Shown: piece after piece, positions 7,484-15,008 of the stretch | How positions within the stretch are numbered: position 1 is the first letter of the stretch | Layout: every line of letters begins with the position of its first letter | Virus record (IMG/VR): IMGVR_UViG_3300034095_001394 | Coordinates: 1-30,219 of that record | DNA from: a virus | Strand: one strand, 5' to 3' | Length of the DNA stretch: 30,219 nucleotides | The notes under the pieces: model-generated | What the model saw: the letters and a program-made list of their open reading frames with translations, nothing else | What the model was told of the DNA's origin: nothing | Database searches by the model: none | Program-made: the position numbers and the translations under genes

Positions 7484-8251
7484 CTAAATTTCTTGGAAAT
7501 AGCTGGGAATTATGTCTTCTCGGAGACTTTGGTGGGCTAAATTAGCAATTTTTTCTGAATGAGAAATCGATTCCAGTATAGCTGTCAATCTTTTACGCTG
7601 TCCATTATTCATATCGTGCGTTCTCGCGTAGTTCATCATCTCGGTAATTTTCTCCGAGTCTTCGAGACGTTGGTCGAATATATCTTTTAGAGCAGGATCA
7701 GGCTTACCATACAAGTCTGCGATGATTCCCATGCGATCATTGTCGTTCCCGTCGATGTACATTTTGCGAATTTGACTAGCCGAGTTTGCATCTGCGCCTC
7801 TGACCTTGAAGTTGACCGTAGGAGTAATCAACACATACGCATGCTTCGACATCGGTTCCATGTCCTCTGGGTTCTCTGGCATGGGCTGCATATAGGTGGG
7901 AGAGCCATCTTTTTTCGTGCCAAATTTGAATCTAGGCGCAGATGGATCCATGTCTTTCTCACTCACAGCAAACACCAGCGCGGTATTTTCTGGGTCTTTA
8001 ACTTCTTTCACGATCTCGTCAGCCCGATATGGTGCCTTGACCTGTGCAATACGACCAGCAGGTATTCCCAACTTCGTCATCATATCTACCTTATCGGAGA
8101 ATGTAAATGGAGAAGTGACAGGAGCAGTCACGCCAGATGAGACAACGTATACGTTACCTGCACCAAACTTTTTGCTTAGATAGTCGTAGCTTGCCTTGTG
8201 TCCTTTGTGAAATGGATGAAATCTTCCAGGATAAATTACGATGGTTTTCAT
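7484..8251 (-). CDS. Cytidylyltransferase-fold nucleotidyltransferase
   Basis: A 255-residue protein beginning MKTIVIYPGRFHPFHKGH. GRFHPFHKGH (9-18) holds the HxGH signature that binds the ATP phosphates, and SASQIRKM (157-164) corresponds to the second (ISSTxIR-like) motif of the family that includes NMN adenylyltransferase (NadM/NadR), PPAT and FAD synthetases. Phage relatives are often annotated as nicotinamide-nucleotide adenylyltransferase and could replenish NAD, but the substrate cannot be settled by eye. The insert at 100-145, rich in Met and Pro, and an extra helical C-terminus of about 90 residues are not part of the core fold. The start follows the upstream stop by one base, so it is translationally coupled. 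Confidence 0.7.
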   Translation of the reverse strand: MKTIVIYPGRFHPFHKGHKASYDYLSKKFGAGNVYVVSSGVTAPVTSPFTFSDKVDMMTKLGIPAGRIAQVKAPYRADEIVKEVKDPENTALVFAVSEKDMDPSAPRFKFGTKKDGSPTYMQPMPENPEDMEPMSKHAYVLITPTVNFKVRGADANSASQIRKMYIDGNDNDRMGIIADLYGKPDPALKDIFDQRLEDSEKITEMMNYARTHDMNNGQRKRLTAILESISHSEKIANLAHQSLREDIIPSYFQEI

Positions 8252-8252
8252 T

Positions 8253-8618
8253 TTAGTAAGTGATAGTTATGGAGTCAATGGTTCCACTAGTAAATTCTAG
8301 TATTTCTGCTCGCATCCACACAAAGTTACCTTTGACTGTGATTGCTTGGACACCTGAGATAGCATGAAGAGGATCGCCAAATTGTGCTGTCTCGAACCAG
8401 AATGCTTTCTGCCATTCGTTATTTAGACTTGCTTGTAGTCTGATGTCGCCGACGAAGTTGGTCACTCTGATAGTGATAGTCTGAATACCACCTAGACCTC
8501 GGTAGAAGTCGGCAGCGATTGCAGGTTCGCTTACGAAGTCTAAAGAGCTGCCGTCGTAATCGCCCGACGGCACTCCATAGGTTGTGGTTGTAAGTAGCGT
8601 TTGTGTTGTCAATAGCAT
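8253..8618 (-). CDS. Small beta-rich probable virion protein
   Basis: A 121-residue Thr/Ile/Val-rich protein with alternating beta-strand pattern (LLTTQTLLTTTTYGV, IQTITIRVTNFVG, IDSITITY), no Cys and few charges, as in small phage structural proteins. I do not recognise a named family. It is preceded by a late-promoter box (8641-8648), which supports expression as a late gene, and is directly coupled to the nucleotidyltransferase gene downstream. Confidence 0.6.
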   Translation of the reverse strand: MLLTTQTLLTTTTYGVPSGDYDGSSLDFVSEPAIAADFYRGLGGIQTITIRVTNFVGDIRLQASLNNEWQKAFWFETAQFGDPLHAISGVQAITVKGNFVWMRAEILEFTSGTIDSITITY

Positions 8619-8625
8619 TGAATGT

Positions 8626-8642
8626 TACCAGTTATACTGGTA
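8626..8642. promoter_or_regulatory. Operator-like palindrome at a late promoter
   Basis: TACCAGT-TAT-ACTGGTA is a perfect 7+7 inverted repeat overlapping the last two bases of the GATAAATA box and spanning the predicted start of transcription. It could be a repressor site or a 5' hairpin. Confidence 0.4.
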
Positions 8643-8648
8643 TTTATC
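8641..8648 (-). promoter_or_regulatory. T4-like late promoter box GATAAATA
   Basis: GATAAATAC on the minus strand, 22 bases ahead of the ATG at 8618 and 5 bases beyond the ClpA-like gene's stop. Confidence 0.65.
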
Positions 8649-8652
8649 AAGT

Positions 8653-10911
8653 CTACTCTAAAACGATTATGCCATTGTCATCTACGCGGGCTTGAACATC
8701 CTCGTTCACTGTGAACTCGATCTTCTCTTCTATCATATCTGCGATGACCTCGCAGTTCTGTAGTCGATCAAACAAGATCTTCTTACTCAGCGGAATACGA
8801 ATCAGTTCGTCTATCTTTCTGCTCAATGGCCTTGCGCCCATTTTGCTATCATATCCTTTCGTGACCAGTTCATCCACCACGGACTCACTTAGTGTGAGGC
8901 GAATATTCTTAGCAGCAAGGCTAGTCTTTAGCTCGTCTACGAACTTGACGACGATCTTCTTGATGGCGAGCGTGTCCAGTTTATTGAACTTGCAAACTTG
9001 GTCGATACGATTCCTGAGTTCTGGCTTGAAGAACTCTTTCATCGCTTTGTCTTCGCAGCCAGTTTTTTCCAACTTCTGACCAAACCCAATGTTGTTCGCC
9101 TCGTTGTCTTTGGCACCGAGGTTGCTAGTCATAATGATGATCGTGTTTTTGAGATTGATCGACTTACCGTTATTCGAAGTCAACCTTGCCTCATCGAGCA
9201 TCTGTAGCATGATGTTCAGAACATCAGGGTGAGCCTTTTCGACTTCGTCGAACAAGATGATGCTGAAAGGGTTTTTCGTGATGTCAGATATCAGTTTGCC
9301 ACCACCGACGTTACCATCCTCGAATCCAACGTATCCAGGTGGAGCACCAATGAGACTTGACACTGAGAACTTTTCTTGGTACTCACTCATGTCGTACTTC
9401 AGTAGAGTCATGTCAAGATTTTTAGCCAACAGCTTTGCCAACTCCGTTTTGCCTGTTCCAGTAGGACCAGTGAACAAGAATGATGCGATAGGCCGACTCT
9501 CGTTGCCTATACCTGAGAAGTTGATATACACCCGCTCGAGTACTGAATCGACCGCTGAATCCTGTCCATAGAGCTTTTCCTTTATATTCCCTTCGAGATC
9601 AACGATCTGGACGCTCCTTTCGTTTTGTAAGCGATCAAGTGGTACGCTAGTCACTCGACTTACTTGTTCCATTATCTTTAGCTTACTGATAAGCACCTTG
9701 CCCTTGTCTTTCACACGTTCTTTCGCACATGCACCATCGAGCAGATCGATACTCTTATCCGGATTTTTCCTGTCGTGGATATAGCGTCCACTGAGTTCTA
9801 CTGCAGCCTTCACGGCATCAGCGTCGATTGCTACGTTGTGGAACTTTTCCAGCCTAGAACTCAGTCCGGTTAGAATTTGCTCGGTTACTTCAGGGTTTGG
9901 CTCATCGATGTTGACTTTTTGAAATCTACGCATGAGGGCCCTATCCTTCTCGAAGCTCTCGTAGTATTCTTCCCAAGTAGTTGAAGCCACCACCTTGAGT
10001 GTTCCCCTGGTTATAGCAGGCTTCAGCATATTCGCAAAGTCAAGAGAAGAGTTGGTGCCGGCTCCGGCACCCTTCATAGTGTGCGCTTCGTCGATGAACA
10101 ATATAGCCTTCTGCCTTGACTCCAGTGCCGAGATGACTTCCTTGAACTTTTCTTCAAATTCGCCACGATACTTAGAACCTGCCAGCAATGATCCAATCTC
10201 AAGCGACCATACTTCATGTCCCTTTAGGAATTCTGGAACTCGGTTCTTTACGATCTCTTGTGCGAGACCCTCGATAAGCGAAGTCTTACCAACACCTGGG
10301 TCACCGATGAGCAGTACGTTAGCTTTGAATCTACGAGCGAGCGTAGTTATCATGTCCGACAGCTCTTCGCTTCTACCTATCATTGGTTCTAGCTTGTCTT
10401 GCTCTGCAAGTTCGGTTATATTGATGCAAGACTCTTGTAGTATCTCAGCAGCAGCCGACTTGCTGACTGAAACGTTGTTGTGATTGTAGTTTTTGTGCCA
10501 GAAGTCAACAAATTCCTTCTTGGTCACTCCGTACTTCAGTAAAAAGTAGTGCGCGTGACTGTTGGTTTCTGCCATCATAGCAAGATACAAGTCGATCGTA
10601 CTGACCGTTCGTCTGCCAGTGAACAGAACTTGTGTCAACGCTCGGTTGAACACACGCTCAAGAGCGTTCGTTTTCTTTGGTTGAATAGACTCTCGACTCA
10701 CGAGACTTGAGCCGACACCATCGACATAAGCATCGAGTTCATCGTCGAACAAGTCAGTTGATACGCCGAAATCCTTCAGCACTTTGTTGAACTCCTCATG
10801 CCTTATGAGCGCGAGCAGTAGATGTTCCGTTAGACAATACTCATGACCCTTATCCTTGGCCAACATAACCGCACAGTCAATTATCCTTTCTATTTCCGGA
10901 TTGTCATTCAT
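8653..10911 (-). CDS. clpA-like: ClpA-like AAA+ protein unfoldase
   Basis: A 752-residue Hsp100 protein, close to ClpA's usual length of about 760 and lacking the long coiled-coil insert of ClpB. A Clp N-domain repeat occupies residues 1-145. The first AAA+ module has Walker A GDPGVGKTS (203-211), pore loop KYRGEFEE (from 248) and Walker B ILFIDEAH (270-277). The second has Walker A GPTGTGKTE (482-490), pore loop GYVG (526-529) and Walker B IILFDEVE (551-558). The tripeptide IGF at 608-610, before FFKPELRNRID, sits where ClpA carries its IGL ClpP-docking loop, so docking on a ClpP peptidase is predicted. Transcribed from a near-consensus sigma70 promoter just upstream, with Shine-Dalgarno GAGG. 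Confidence 0.9.
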   Translation of the reverse strand: MNDNPEIERIIDCAVMLAKDKGHEYCLTEHLLLALIRHEEFNKVLKDFGVSTDLFDDELDAYVDGVGSSLVSRESIQPKKTNALERVFNRALTQVLFTGRRTVSTIDLYLAMMAETNSHAHYFLLKYGVTKKEFVDFWHKNYNHNNVSVSKSAAAEILQESCINITELAEQDKLEPMIGRSEELSDMITTLARRFKANVLLIGDPGVGKTSLIEGLAQEIVKNRVPEFLKGHEVWSLEIGSLLAGSKYRGEFEEKFKEVISALESRQKAILFIDEAHTMKGAGAGTNSSLDFANMLKPAITRGTLKVVASTTWEEYYESFEKDRALMRRFQKVNIDEPNPEVTEQILTGLSSRLEKFHNVAIDADAVKAAVELSGRYIHDRKNPDKSIDLLDGACAKERVKDKGKVLISKLKIMEQVSRVTSVPLDRLQNERSVQIVDLEGNIKEKLYGQDSAVDSVLERVYINFSGIGNESRPIASFLFTGPTGTGKTELAKLLAKNLDMTLLKYDMSEYQEKFSVSSLIGAPPGYVGFEDGNVGGGKLISDITKNPFSIILFDEVEKAHPDVLNIMLQMLDEARLTSNNGKSINLKNTIIIMTSNLGAKDNEANNIGFGQKLEKTGCEDKAMKEFFKPELRNRIDQVCKFNKLDTLAIKKIVVKFVDELKTSLAAKNIRLTLSESVVDELVTKGYDSKMGARPLSRKIDELIRIPLSKKILFDRLQNCEVIADMIEEKIEFTVNEDVQARVDDNGIIVLE

Positions 10912-10937
10912 TTTTTGTCCTCGTTGTTGAGTGTTCC

Positions 10938-10966
10938 ATTATATGCTATTTCCCACCGTTCGTCAA
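10938..10966 (-). promoter_or_regulatory. Sigma70 promoter of the ClpA-like gene
   Basis: TTGACG (10961-10966), a 17-base spacer and TATAAT (10938-10943) on the minus strand. The start would lie near 10931, about 20 bases before the ATG. A host-type promoter implies early expression. Confidence 0.8.
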
Positions 10967-10970
10967 CTGC

Positions 10971-11738
10971 TCATTTCAGTCTTTGTATAGCCTCCAACAA
11001 TTCCTCATTTATTACCTCAGGAATTCTCACGCCTATTTTAACGTGCATATCCCCATAAGTCAAGTCTTTTTTGAGTCCTTTTCCTCTAAGCAGCAACACC
11101 GTACCTGGCTGGGTCATGTCAGGCACAGTCACGTTCAGCTGATTGCCCAGAATATCCTTTACAGTGGTCTGACAACCAAGGATGCAATCCCACACGCTGA
11201 TCGTATGCTCCATCAACAGATTGAGTCCATGCCTTTGCCAGCCTGGATGAGGATGAATTCTGAAGTTGATTATCAGATCGCCGCCTCCTGGTGCAATACC
11301 ATGATACTGAATCGTATCGCCATCATTGACGCCAGCAGGTATCTCAATCTCGACGATCGATGTTCCTAGCTGTGTGCCTATGCTGACCGGCCTCCTGCCA
11401 CCAGTTGCTACGTCGACCAACGTTATCCACAGACTCATCTGATACCTAGTCCTGCGAGCGTGCCCACCATGGAACTGCGCTCCGAATATATCGAAGATCG
11501 AATCGAAGTTGAACGAGGCGTTGAACGCTGTGTTGAACTGAGGTTGAGGCGTGTCATACTGCGCTTTTTTCGCAGGGTCCGACAGCACTTCATACGCTGC
11601 CTGAACCTTTTGAAACTCCTCTGTGTTGCCACCTGGACGATCAGGATGAAACTTGGCAGCGAGTTTTCTGTAAGCTGTTTTTATGTTTTCTGGAGTCGAA
11701 TTTCTATCGATTCCCAGGGTTGAATAATGGTCACTCAT
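10971..11738 (-). CDS. dnaJ-like: DnaJ/CbpA-like J-domain co-chaperone
   Basis: A 255-residue Hsp40. The J-domain (1-65) has the HPD tripeptide at 31-33 and the YEVLSDPAKKAQYD end. A short Phe/Asn-rich linker (67-93, FNTAFNASFNFDSIFDIFG) replaces the usual Gly/Phe region. The two-barrel C-terminal substrate domain follows, without the CxxCxGxG zinc fingers, so it is a type II (CbpA-like) protein. It should stimulate host DnaK's ATPase. The ATG lies exactly 5 bases after a GATAAATA late box with no Shine-Dalgarno, while the ClpA-like gene downstream has its own sigma70 promoter. So the two protein-quality genes are adjacent but seem timed differently. Confidence 0.85.
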   Translation of the reverse strand: MSDHYSTLGIDRNSTPENIKTAYRKLAAKFHPDRPGGNTEEFQKVQAAYEVLSDPAKKAQYDTPQPQFNTAFNASFNFDSIFDIFGAQFHGGHARRTRYQMSLWITLVDVATGGRRPVSIGTQLGTSIVEIEIPAGVNDGDTIQYHGIAPGGGDLIINFRIHPHPGWQRHGLNLLMEHTISVWDCILGCQTTVKDILGNQLNVTVPDMTQPGTVLLLRGKGLKKDLTYGDMHVKIGVRIPEVINEELLEAIQRLK

Positions 11739-11952
11739 GGTAATATTTATCGCGTATCATTGTCTCGCAACTGAAATTGTACATGCCGCCATCAATAACT
11801 ATCGACAGATCGGATATACTAGTTACGGGTAGACTATTGAATAATGGTTGCACAGAATCACTACATTTTACATAATGATGCGATTCTGTGCAACCACCAA
11901 TAACTATTGCAGTAAGGATTGCGCCTTGACGTAGTAACGCAACAATGCTTCG
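11731..11952 (-). CDS. Possible small lipoprotein overlapping its neighbours (start unclear)
   Basis: An open frame fills the 165-base gap between the spanin candidate and the DnaJ-like gene. Its stop (TGA, 11731-11733) overlaps the DnaJ-like ATG, as real genes do here. It contains a hydrophobic stretch ending GAILTAIVIGGC, a loose lipobox, then about 50 polar residues. No ATG, GTG or TTG lies just ahead of the hydrophobic stretch; an ATT near 11952 is the nearest usable codon, so the limits given are a guess. If real it could be a nested outer-membrane spanin. The 14-base inverted repeat at 11846-11895 lies inside it, which may mean the region is regulatory rather than coding. Confidence 0.2.
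   Translation of the reverse strand, partial: RSIVALLRQGAILTAIVIGGCTESHHYVKCSDSVQPLFNSLPVTSISDLSIVIDGGMYNFSCETMIRDKYYHE
11744..11751 (-). promoter_or_regulatory. T4-like late promoter box GATAAATA
   Basis: GATAAATATTACC then ATG: exactly 5 bases between box and the DnaJ-like start, predicting a leaderless mRNA. Confidence 0.6.
11846..11895. repeat. 14-base-pair inverted repeat with 22-base loop
   Basis: GGTTGCACAGAATC (11846-11859) and GATTCTGTGCAACC (11882-11895) are perfect inverse copies, in the gap between the lysis-type genes and the DnaJ-like gene. There is no adjoining T-run, so it is not a standard terminator. Confidence 0.85.
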
Positions 11953-12152
11953 CCACCAGCATCTGCCTTTACCTTGTCTCCATCGATTGAGATATGAACC
12001 TTGTCTGCGATTGGAGGCATGGTCAGACTTGGGCAGTTCACCGGAGCAGGCGTAACGGGTTTTGGACATGGCTTTGGCTCTGGTAGCTTCAGATTTGGCG
12101 CTACTTGAACGCAACCCGATAGCAATACCATGAGTAGGATCAGGCCCCTCAT
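11904..12152 (-). CDS. Proline-rich lipoprotein, probable outer-membrane spanin (Rz1-like)
   Basis: An 82-residue protein with a short signal peptide and lipobox LLSGC (Cys14), then a Pro-rich stretch (NLKLPEPKPCPKPVTPAP) and a short helical C-terminus. Small size, lipobox and proline content match Rz1-type o-spanins, which fuse the inner and outer membranes at the last step of lysis in Gram-negative hosts. It overlaps the holin-like gene upstream by ATGA, as in lysis cassettes. No obvious i-spanin partner was recognised next to it. It could instead be another small phage lipoprotein. Confidence 0.6.
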   Translation of the reverse strand: MRGLILLMVLLSGCVQVAPNLKLPEPKPCPKPVTPAPVNCPSLTMPPIADKVHISIDGDKVKADAGGEALLRYYVKAQSLLQ

Positions 12153-12409
12153 TTCTTTTTGGCTCTACTTTTCTTGACAACATAGTCGATACTATGTTCA
12201 TCGTCTTCGACGACCGTTTCGACTGGAGTAGGCTTGTTGTCTTTGAAAAACAGACCAAGTAAACCAACTACTACCATGCCCAACACGGCGACGTACTGTT
12301 CTTGTTCTGGGGTTATGACCACGCCAAGCGATGTCAGCAACCAAACAACAGCTTTCCATGTACTAGGCTCGGTGAAATCGATACCGAATCGTGCTTTCAT
12401 CTCTTCCAT
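12149..12409 (-). CDS. Holin-like membrane protein
   Basis: An 86-residue protein with two predicted membrane segments (about 19-32, AVVWLLTSLGVVI, and 39-55, VAVLGMVVVGLLGLFF) joined by a short polar turn TPEQEQ, followed by a charged C-terminal tail ending KKSRAKKK. Size and topology fit class II holins, which form the inner-membrane lesions that time lysis. Its neighbour downstream is the lipoprotein spanin candidate (ATGA overlap), and the gene upstream ends 1 base before its start. No endolysin was identified in this cassette. The holin assignment rests on topology and context only. Confidence 0.6.
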   Translation of the reverse strand: MEEMKARFGIDFTEPSTWKAVVWLLTSLGVVITPEQEQYVAVLGMVVVGLLGLFFKDNKPTPVETVVEDDEHSIDYVVKKSRAKKK

Positions 12410-12410
12410 G

Positions 12411-12653
12411 TCAGACGCCCGCTTTTGCTTTCGTAAAGGCTACTGCTAACTCGATTGCCAGCCTCACTGTTGAGTCGGATAACTTGAGTCCAGCAACCTG
12501 AAGCTCGTCCAACACACCGTGACGCTTTTCAGCACCAGTGAGCTTCTTCGTATTCCATTCAGTAACAGATTTGAGTACTCGTTCAAACACACCAGATTCA
12601 AGTAATAATCTGGCCAATATTGTAATTGCCTGAGTTAACAAAAATGCGTTCAT
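12411..12653 (-). CDS. Small helical protein of the lysis-type operon
   Basis: An 80-residue, largely helical protein with hydrophobic N-terminus (MNAFLLTQAITILARLLLESGVF) that may associate with the membrane, then an amphipathic region and an Ala-rich C-terminus. A strong GGAGG Shine-Dalgarno precedes the ATG. It sits directly upstream of the holin-like gene, with one base between them. I do not recognise the family. An antiholin or i-spanin role is possible from position but no transmembrane plus coiled-coil pattern typical of i-spanins is clear. Confidence 0.6.
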   Translation of the reverse strand: MNAFLLTQAITILARLLLESGVFERVLKSVTEWNTKKLTGAEKRHGVLDELQVAGLKLSDSTVRLAIELAVAFTKAKAGV

Positions 12654-12664
12654 AATAACCTCCT

Positions 12665-13186
12665 TTAGTATCCAGCTCTTGCTCTTAGTGCTTGCAACTC
12701 TGGATCGAATTTTTCATAATAAGTCTTCAGTGGCAATCCAGCCGCTGATCTTACCTCGTTCAAGTCCTTGTCAAACTTTTTCCTGTATGCTTTTGGAGTA
12801 AGTGGAACATGCTTGTCGAAGTCTTCCTTTGTAAATGGCATCGTTTTGCCTTTATACACCATTTCCCAATCATCCACGTCGAACTCAGTTAGGGTATTCA
12901 AGTCGCTCAATAACTGCCATACGTTCTGTCCTGCTGTGCTACGGCGGCGAATCTCTACATACACCAAATAACGATTGGGCTTTATTTCACCAGGACTCTT
13001 ATCCGAGTCGACGATGAAATCGTAACCTGTGTCCATCCAGTGAACTAAGTCCTTGGCTGCTTGATCGTCACGAACGAAGAAGCTAATTACGATGATATCA
13101 TCCGGATCGCCTAGTTTGGATTCAAATGCGTCGACATGAATGCAAGGCTTCATCAACTCGACCATATCTTTATATTCTAAGCTCAT
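12665..13186 (-). CDS. Unknown phage protein with C-terminal repeat
   Basis: A 173-residue acidic protein of the type conserved in large T4-like phages; function not recognised. The N-terminal part is alpha/beta (DDIIVISFFVRDD, YLVYVEIRRR). The C-terminal 45 residues hold two copies of a short motif: AYRKKFDKDLNEVRSAAG and TYYEKFDPELQALRARAG. The start overlaps the stop of the upstream gene by ATGA, so the two are probably made together and may work as partners. Virion association is plausible from the company it keeps in the operon but is not shown. Confidence 0.65.
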   Translation of the reverse strand: MSLEYKDMVELMKPCIHVDAFESKLGDPDDIIVISFFVRDDQAAKDLVHWMDTGYDFIVDSDKSPGEIKPNRYLVYVEIRRRSTAGQNVWQLLSDLNTLTEFDVDDWEMVYKGKTMPFTKEDFDKHVPLTPKAYRKKFDKDLNEVRSAAGLPLKTYYEKFDPELQALRARAGY

Positions 13187-13746
13187 TGAGGTACCTCGCC
13201 ATCAACTTGATACTGATCCTTATCTACGTCGTCTTCGTAAGATTGATCCAAGTCATGTAAATCAATACTAGCATTTTCAAGCTCAATACTACCAGTTCTA
13301 ATATCACTCATTATGCTTTTAGGCATAGTTATTTCTACCAACCATACTTTATGATCGGACAATCTTGCCTTATGAGTCCCTGGACGATAATCACTTGGAT
13401 CGGTAATTTTAATAGGAACCTTCATTATGGTTTTCTTGTACTTTATCTGGCAGTCAAATGGAAGCAAACGACGAGCGCCTCTAGGGTCAGGCATCAGATG
13501 CTCAGGCCACATGAAGATACAAGATACACGATATTTAGATACGGTAGGGCCAGAGACCAGCTCACCGATTTCCCAATTCTTGAAGGCATAAATATCCATC
13601 TCGTCCAATACTCGTTCAAAGTCTAACAGAGTTAGTAATGAACCATCGGACATATAGATATCACGGATATTCTTCGCTATTTGGAAATAGTCCTCGTGAT
13701 CCTTGAAAACGTGTTGATCTATGGTAGAATGATTATTGGTATTCAT
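13183..13746 (-). CDS. Unknown phage protein, late, leaderless
   Basis: A 187-residue acidic protein beginning MNTNNHSTIDQHVF. It has no signal peptide, membrane segment or catalytic motif I can name; its middle contains a hydrophobic/basic beta-like region (CQIKYKKTIMKVPIKI) and a very acidic C-terminus. The ATG is exactly 5 bases after a GATAAATA box and has no Shine-Dalgarno, like the DnaJ-like gene and the 1004-residue fusion. It is coupled by ATGA to the next gene. The pair heads the operon that continues into the lysis-type genes. Confidence 0.65.
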   Translation of the reverse strand: MNTNNHSTIDQHVFKDHEDYFQIAKNIRDIYMSDGSLLTLLDFERVLDEMDIYAFKNWEIGELVSGPTVSKYRVSCIFMWPEHLMPDPRGARRLLPFDCQIKYKKTIMKVPIKITDPSDYRPGTHKARLSDHKVWLVEITMPKSIMSDIRTGSIELENASIDLHDLDQSYEDDVDKDQYQVDGEVPQ

Positions 13747-13751
13747 AGTTG

Positions 13752-13759
13752 TATTTATC
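13752..13759 (-). promoter_or_regulatory. T4-like late promoter box GATAAATA
   Basis: GATAAATACAACT then ATG: exactly 5 bases from box to the start at 13746, so the mRNA should begin at or next to the A of AUG. Confidence 0.65.
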
Positions 13760-13811
13760 AGAAATAGATAGGTATCGAATACGCGAGAACAAAGCTGTCA
13801 GTACAGCTAAG

Positions 13812-13819
13812 TATTTATA
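13812..13819 (-). promoter_or_regulatory. Exact T4-consensus late box TATAAATA
   Basis: TATAAATAC on the minus strand, 60 bases upstream of the GATAAATA box of the same gene, in the divergent gap 13747-13912. It could give a second, leadered transcript. Confidence 0.45.
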
Positions 13820-13878
13820 AGTAATTTTCAAAGTAAAACTACTACTATTTCGGCAGTATACCACTAGTAAATACTATA

Positions 13879-13895
13879 ACAGTTTGATAAACTGT
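13879..13895. promoter_or_regulatory. Operator-like palindrome ahead of phoH
   Basis: ACAGTTT-GAT-AAACTGT, a perfect 7+7 inverted repeat ending 17 bases before the phoH ATG. An AGTAAATA element lies just upstream (13866-13873). The gap 13747-13912 contains only these control elements. Confidence 0.4.
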
Positions 13896-13912
13896 GAGTA
13901 AGTTCACTTCAC

Positions 13913-14662
13913 ATGGAGACTAAAACAGTGAGCAGGAATAGAGCAATGAAAGAACAAAAGCGTACCAACCACCACGAAAACGTCGTAAGCATAGATCAAG
14001 CTCAATCGTACCATCGTCCTAAAGCAATACACATCGTACCAAGAACTCGCAATCAAGAGAAATTGGTAACGGCACTACAGGACGACAAACAACATGTAGT
14101 CGTAGCTACAGGTCCAGCAGGTACAGGCAAAACCTACTTATGTATACTGAGAGCCATACAGGCACTTAGGGCAGGTGAATGTAAACGTATTATGTTGATC
14201 AGACCTGCTATTGCGGTGGATGGCGAAAGTCATGGCTTTTTGCCTGGAGATTTGAATAAGAAGCTGGAGCCTTGGTGCCTTCCATTATTGGATATACTAC
14301 ATGAGTTCTACAAGCCATTCGAAGTGACCAAGTTGATCGAAGACAAAGTAATCGAGTTAGCTCCATTGGCAATGATGAGAGGCAGAACCCTAAAGGACGT
14401 ATTCTTGATCGCGGATGAAATGCAAAATGCAAGCCCAAATCAAATGAAAATGCTTCTCACCAGAATAGGTGATAATTCCAAGTTCCTAGTGACGGGTGAC
14501 ATTGAACAAACGGATAAGAGAGTAGGCGCAAACGGACTACTGGATTTATGCCAGAGATTAGCCCGTTCGCCGGTGAATGGAATGTCGCTGTGTGAATTCA
14601 CTAATAGTGATATTCAGCGCCATCATCTGATTGGTAAGGTACTGGAACTCTACGCTGACTGA
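13913..14662 (+). CDS. phoH: PhoH-like P-loop ATPase
   Basis: A 249-residue PhoH-family protein, one of only two plus-strand genes here. Walker A GPAGTGKT is at 67-74, Walker B VFLIADEMQN at 163-172 and the sensor-type TGDIEQTD at 194-201. All are typical of PhoH, an RNA-associated ATPase/helicase-like protein common in phages of aquatic bacteria. The N-terminal 40 residues are variable. Start choice is uncertain: the ATG at 13913 has no Shine-Dalgarno, whereas GTG at 13928 has GGAG 9 bases before it and would remove five residues. The end overlaps the convergent gene on the other strand by 13 bases. Confidence 0.9.
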   Translation: METKTVSRNRAMKEQKRTNHHENVVSIDQAQSYHRPKAIHIVPRTRNQEKLVTALQDDKQHVVVATGPAGTGKTYLCILRAIQALRAGECKRIMLIRPAIAVDGESHGFLPGDLNKKLEPWCLPLLDILHEFYKPFEVTKLIEDKVIELAPLAMMRGRTLKDVFLIADEMQNASPNQMKMLLTRIGDNSKFLVTGDIEQTDKRVGANGLLDLCQRLARSPVNGMSLCEFTNSDIQRHHLIGKVLELYAD

Positions 14663-14994
14663 GTTTCGGCCTCATCATTGACTTCAACAACGGCTGTTGA
14701 TTCTTCTGAATTTTCAGCCGTTTCTGTATCTGCCTTCTTGAGTTCCCATCCATTCTCTAGGAATAGACGTTCAATCGTTGCTGCATAATGCTCGTAGTAG
14801 TAAGATACTATCCGTTCCCATTCCTTGGGCACCACCTTGCCACCCATACTAGCTTTTACGACTTCTAGTTTACCGAAGTCTAGAATAACGCTGCCAGTTT
14901 GAATGTCATTCACCCTTAGTTTTTTCGAGACAGTCATCTCTTCCGAGATTTGCCCTTTGGCACCAGTCTTGTATGTTATTATCAAATATCTCAA
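14650..14994 (-). CDS. Unknown small phage protein
   Basis: A 114-residue protein. The N-terminal half is beta-rich (MRYLIITYKTGAKGQISEEM, VNDIQTGSVILDFGKLEV), followed by a helix with aromatic residues (WERIVSYYYEHYAATIERL) and an acidic Glu/Thr tail. No family is recognised. It converges on phoH, the coding ends overlapping by 13 bases, so there is no room for an independent terminator between them. It lies 14 bases after the gene at 15009-15242 and probably shares that gene's sigma70 promoter. Confidence 0.6.
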   Translation of the reverse strand: MRYLIITYKTGAKGQISEEMTVSKKLRVNDIQTGSVILDFGKLEVVKASMGGKVVPKEWERIVSYYYEHYAATIERLFLENGWELKKADTETAENSEESTAVVEVNDEAETQSA

Positions 14995-15008
14995 ATACTT
15001 TCTCCAGT

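Noticed and set aside
9995-10483. Plus-strand open frame of 162 codons
   Set aside because: Antisense to the first AAA+ module of the ClpA-like gene; it exists because of codon bias in the real gene.
11846-11895. Intrinsic terminator
   Set aside because: Long stem but a 22-base loop and no T-run on either strand.
11953-12267. 5' two-thirds of a 178-codon minus-strand frame
   Set aside because: Overlaps the lipoprotein and holin-like genes in another frame and reads as low-quality Arg/Ser sequence; only its last part, over the gap, was kept as a weak candidate.
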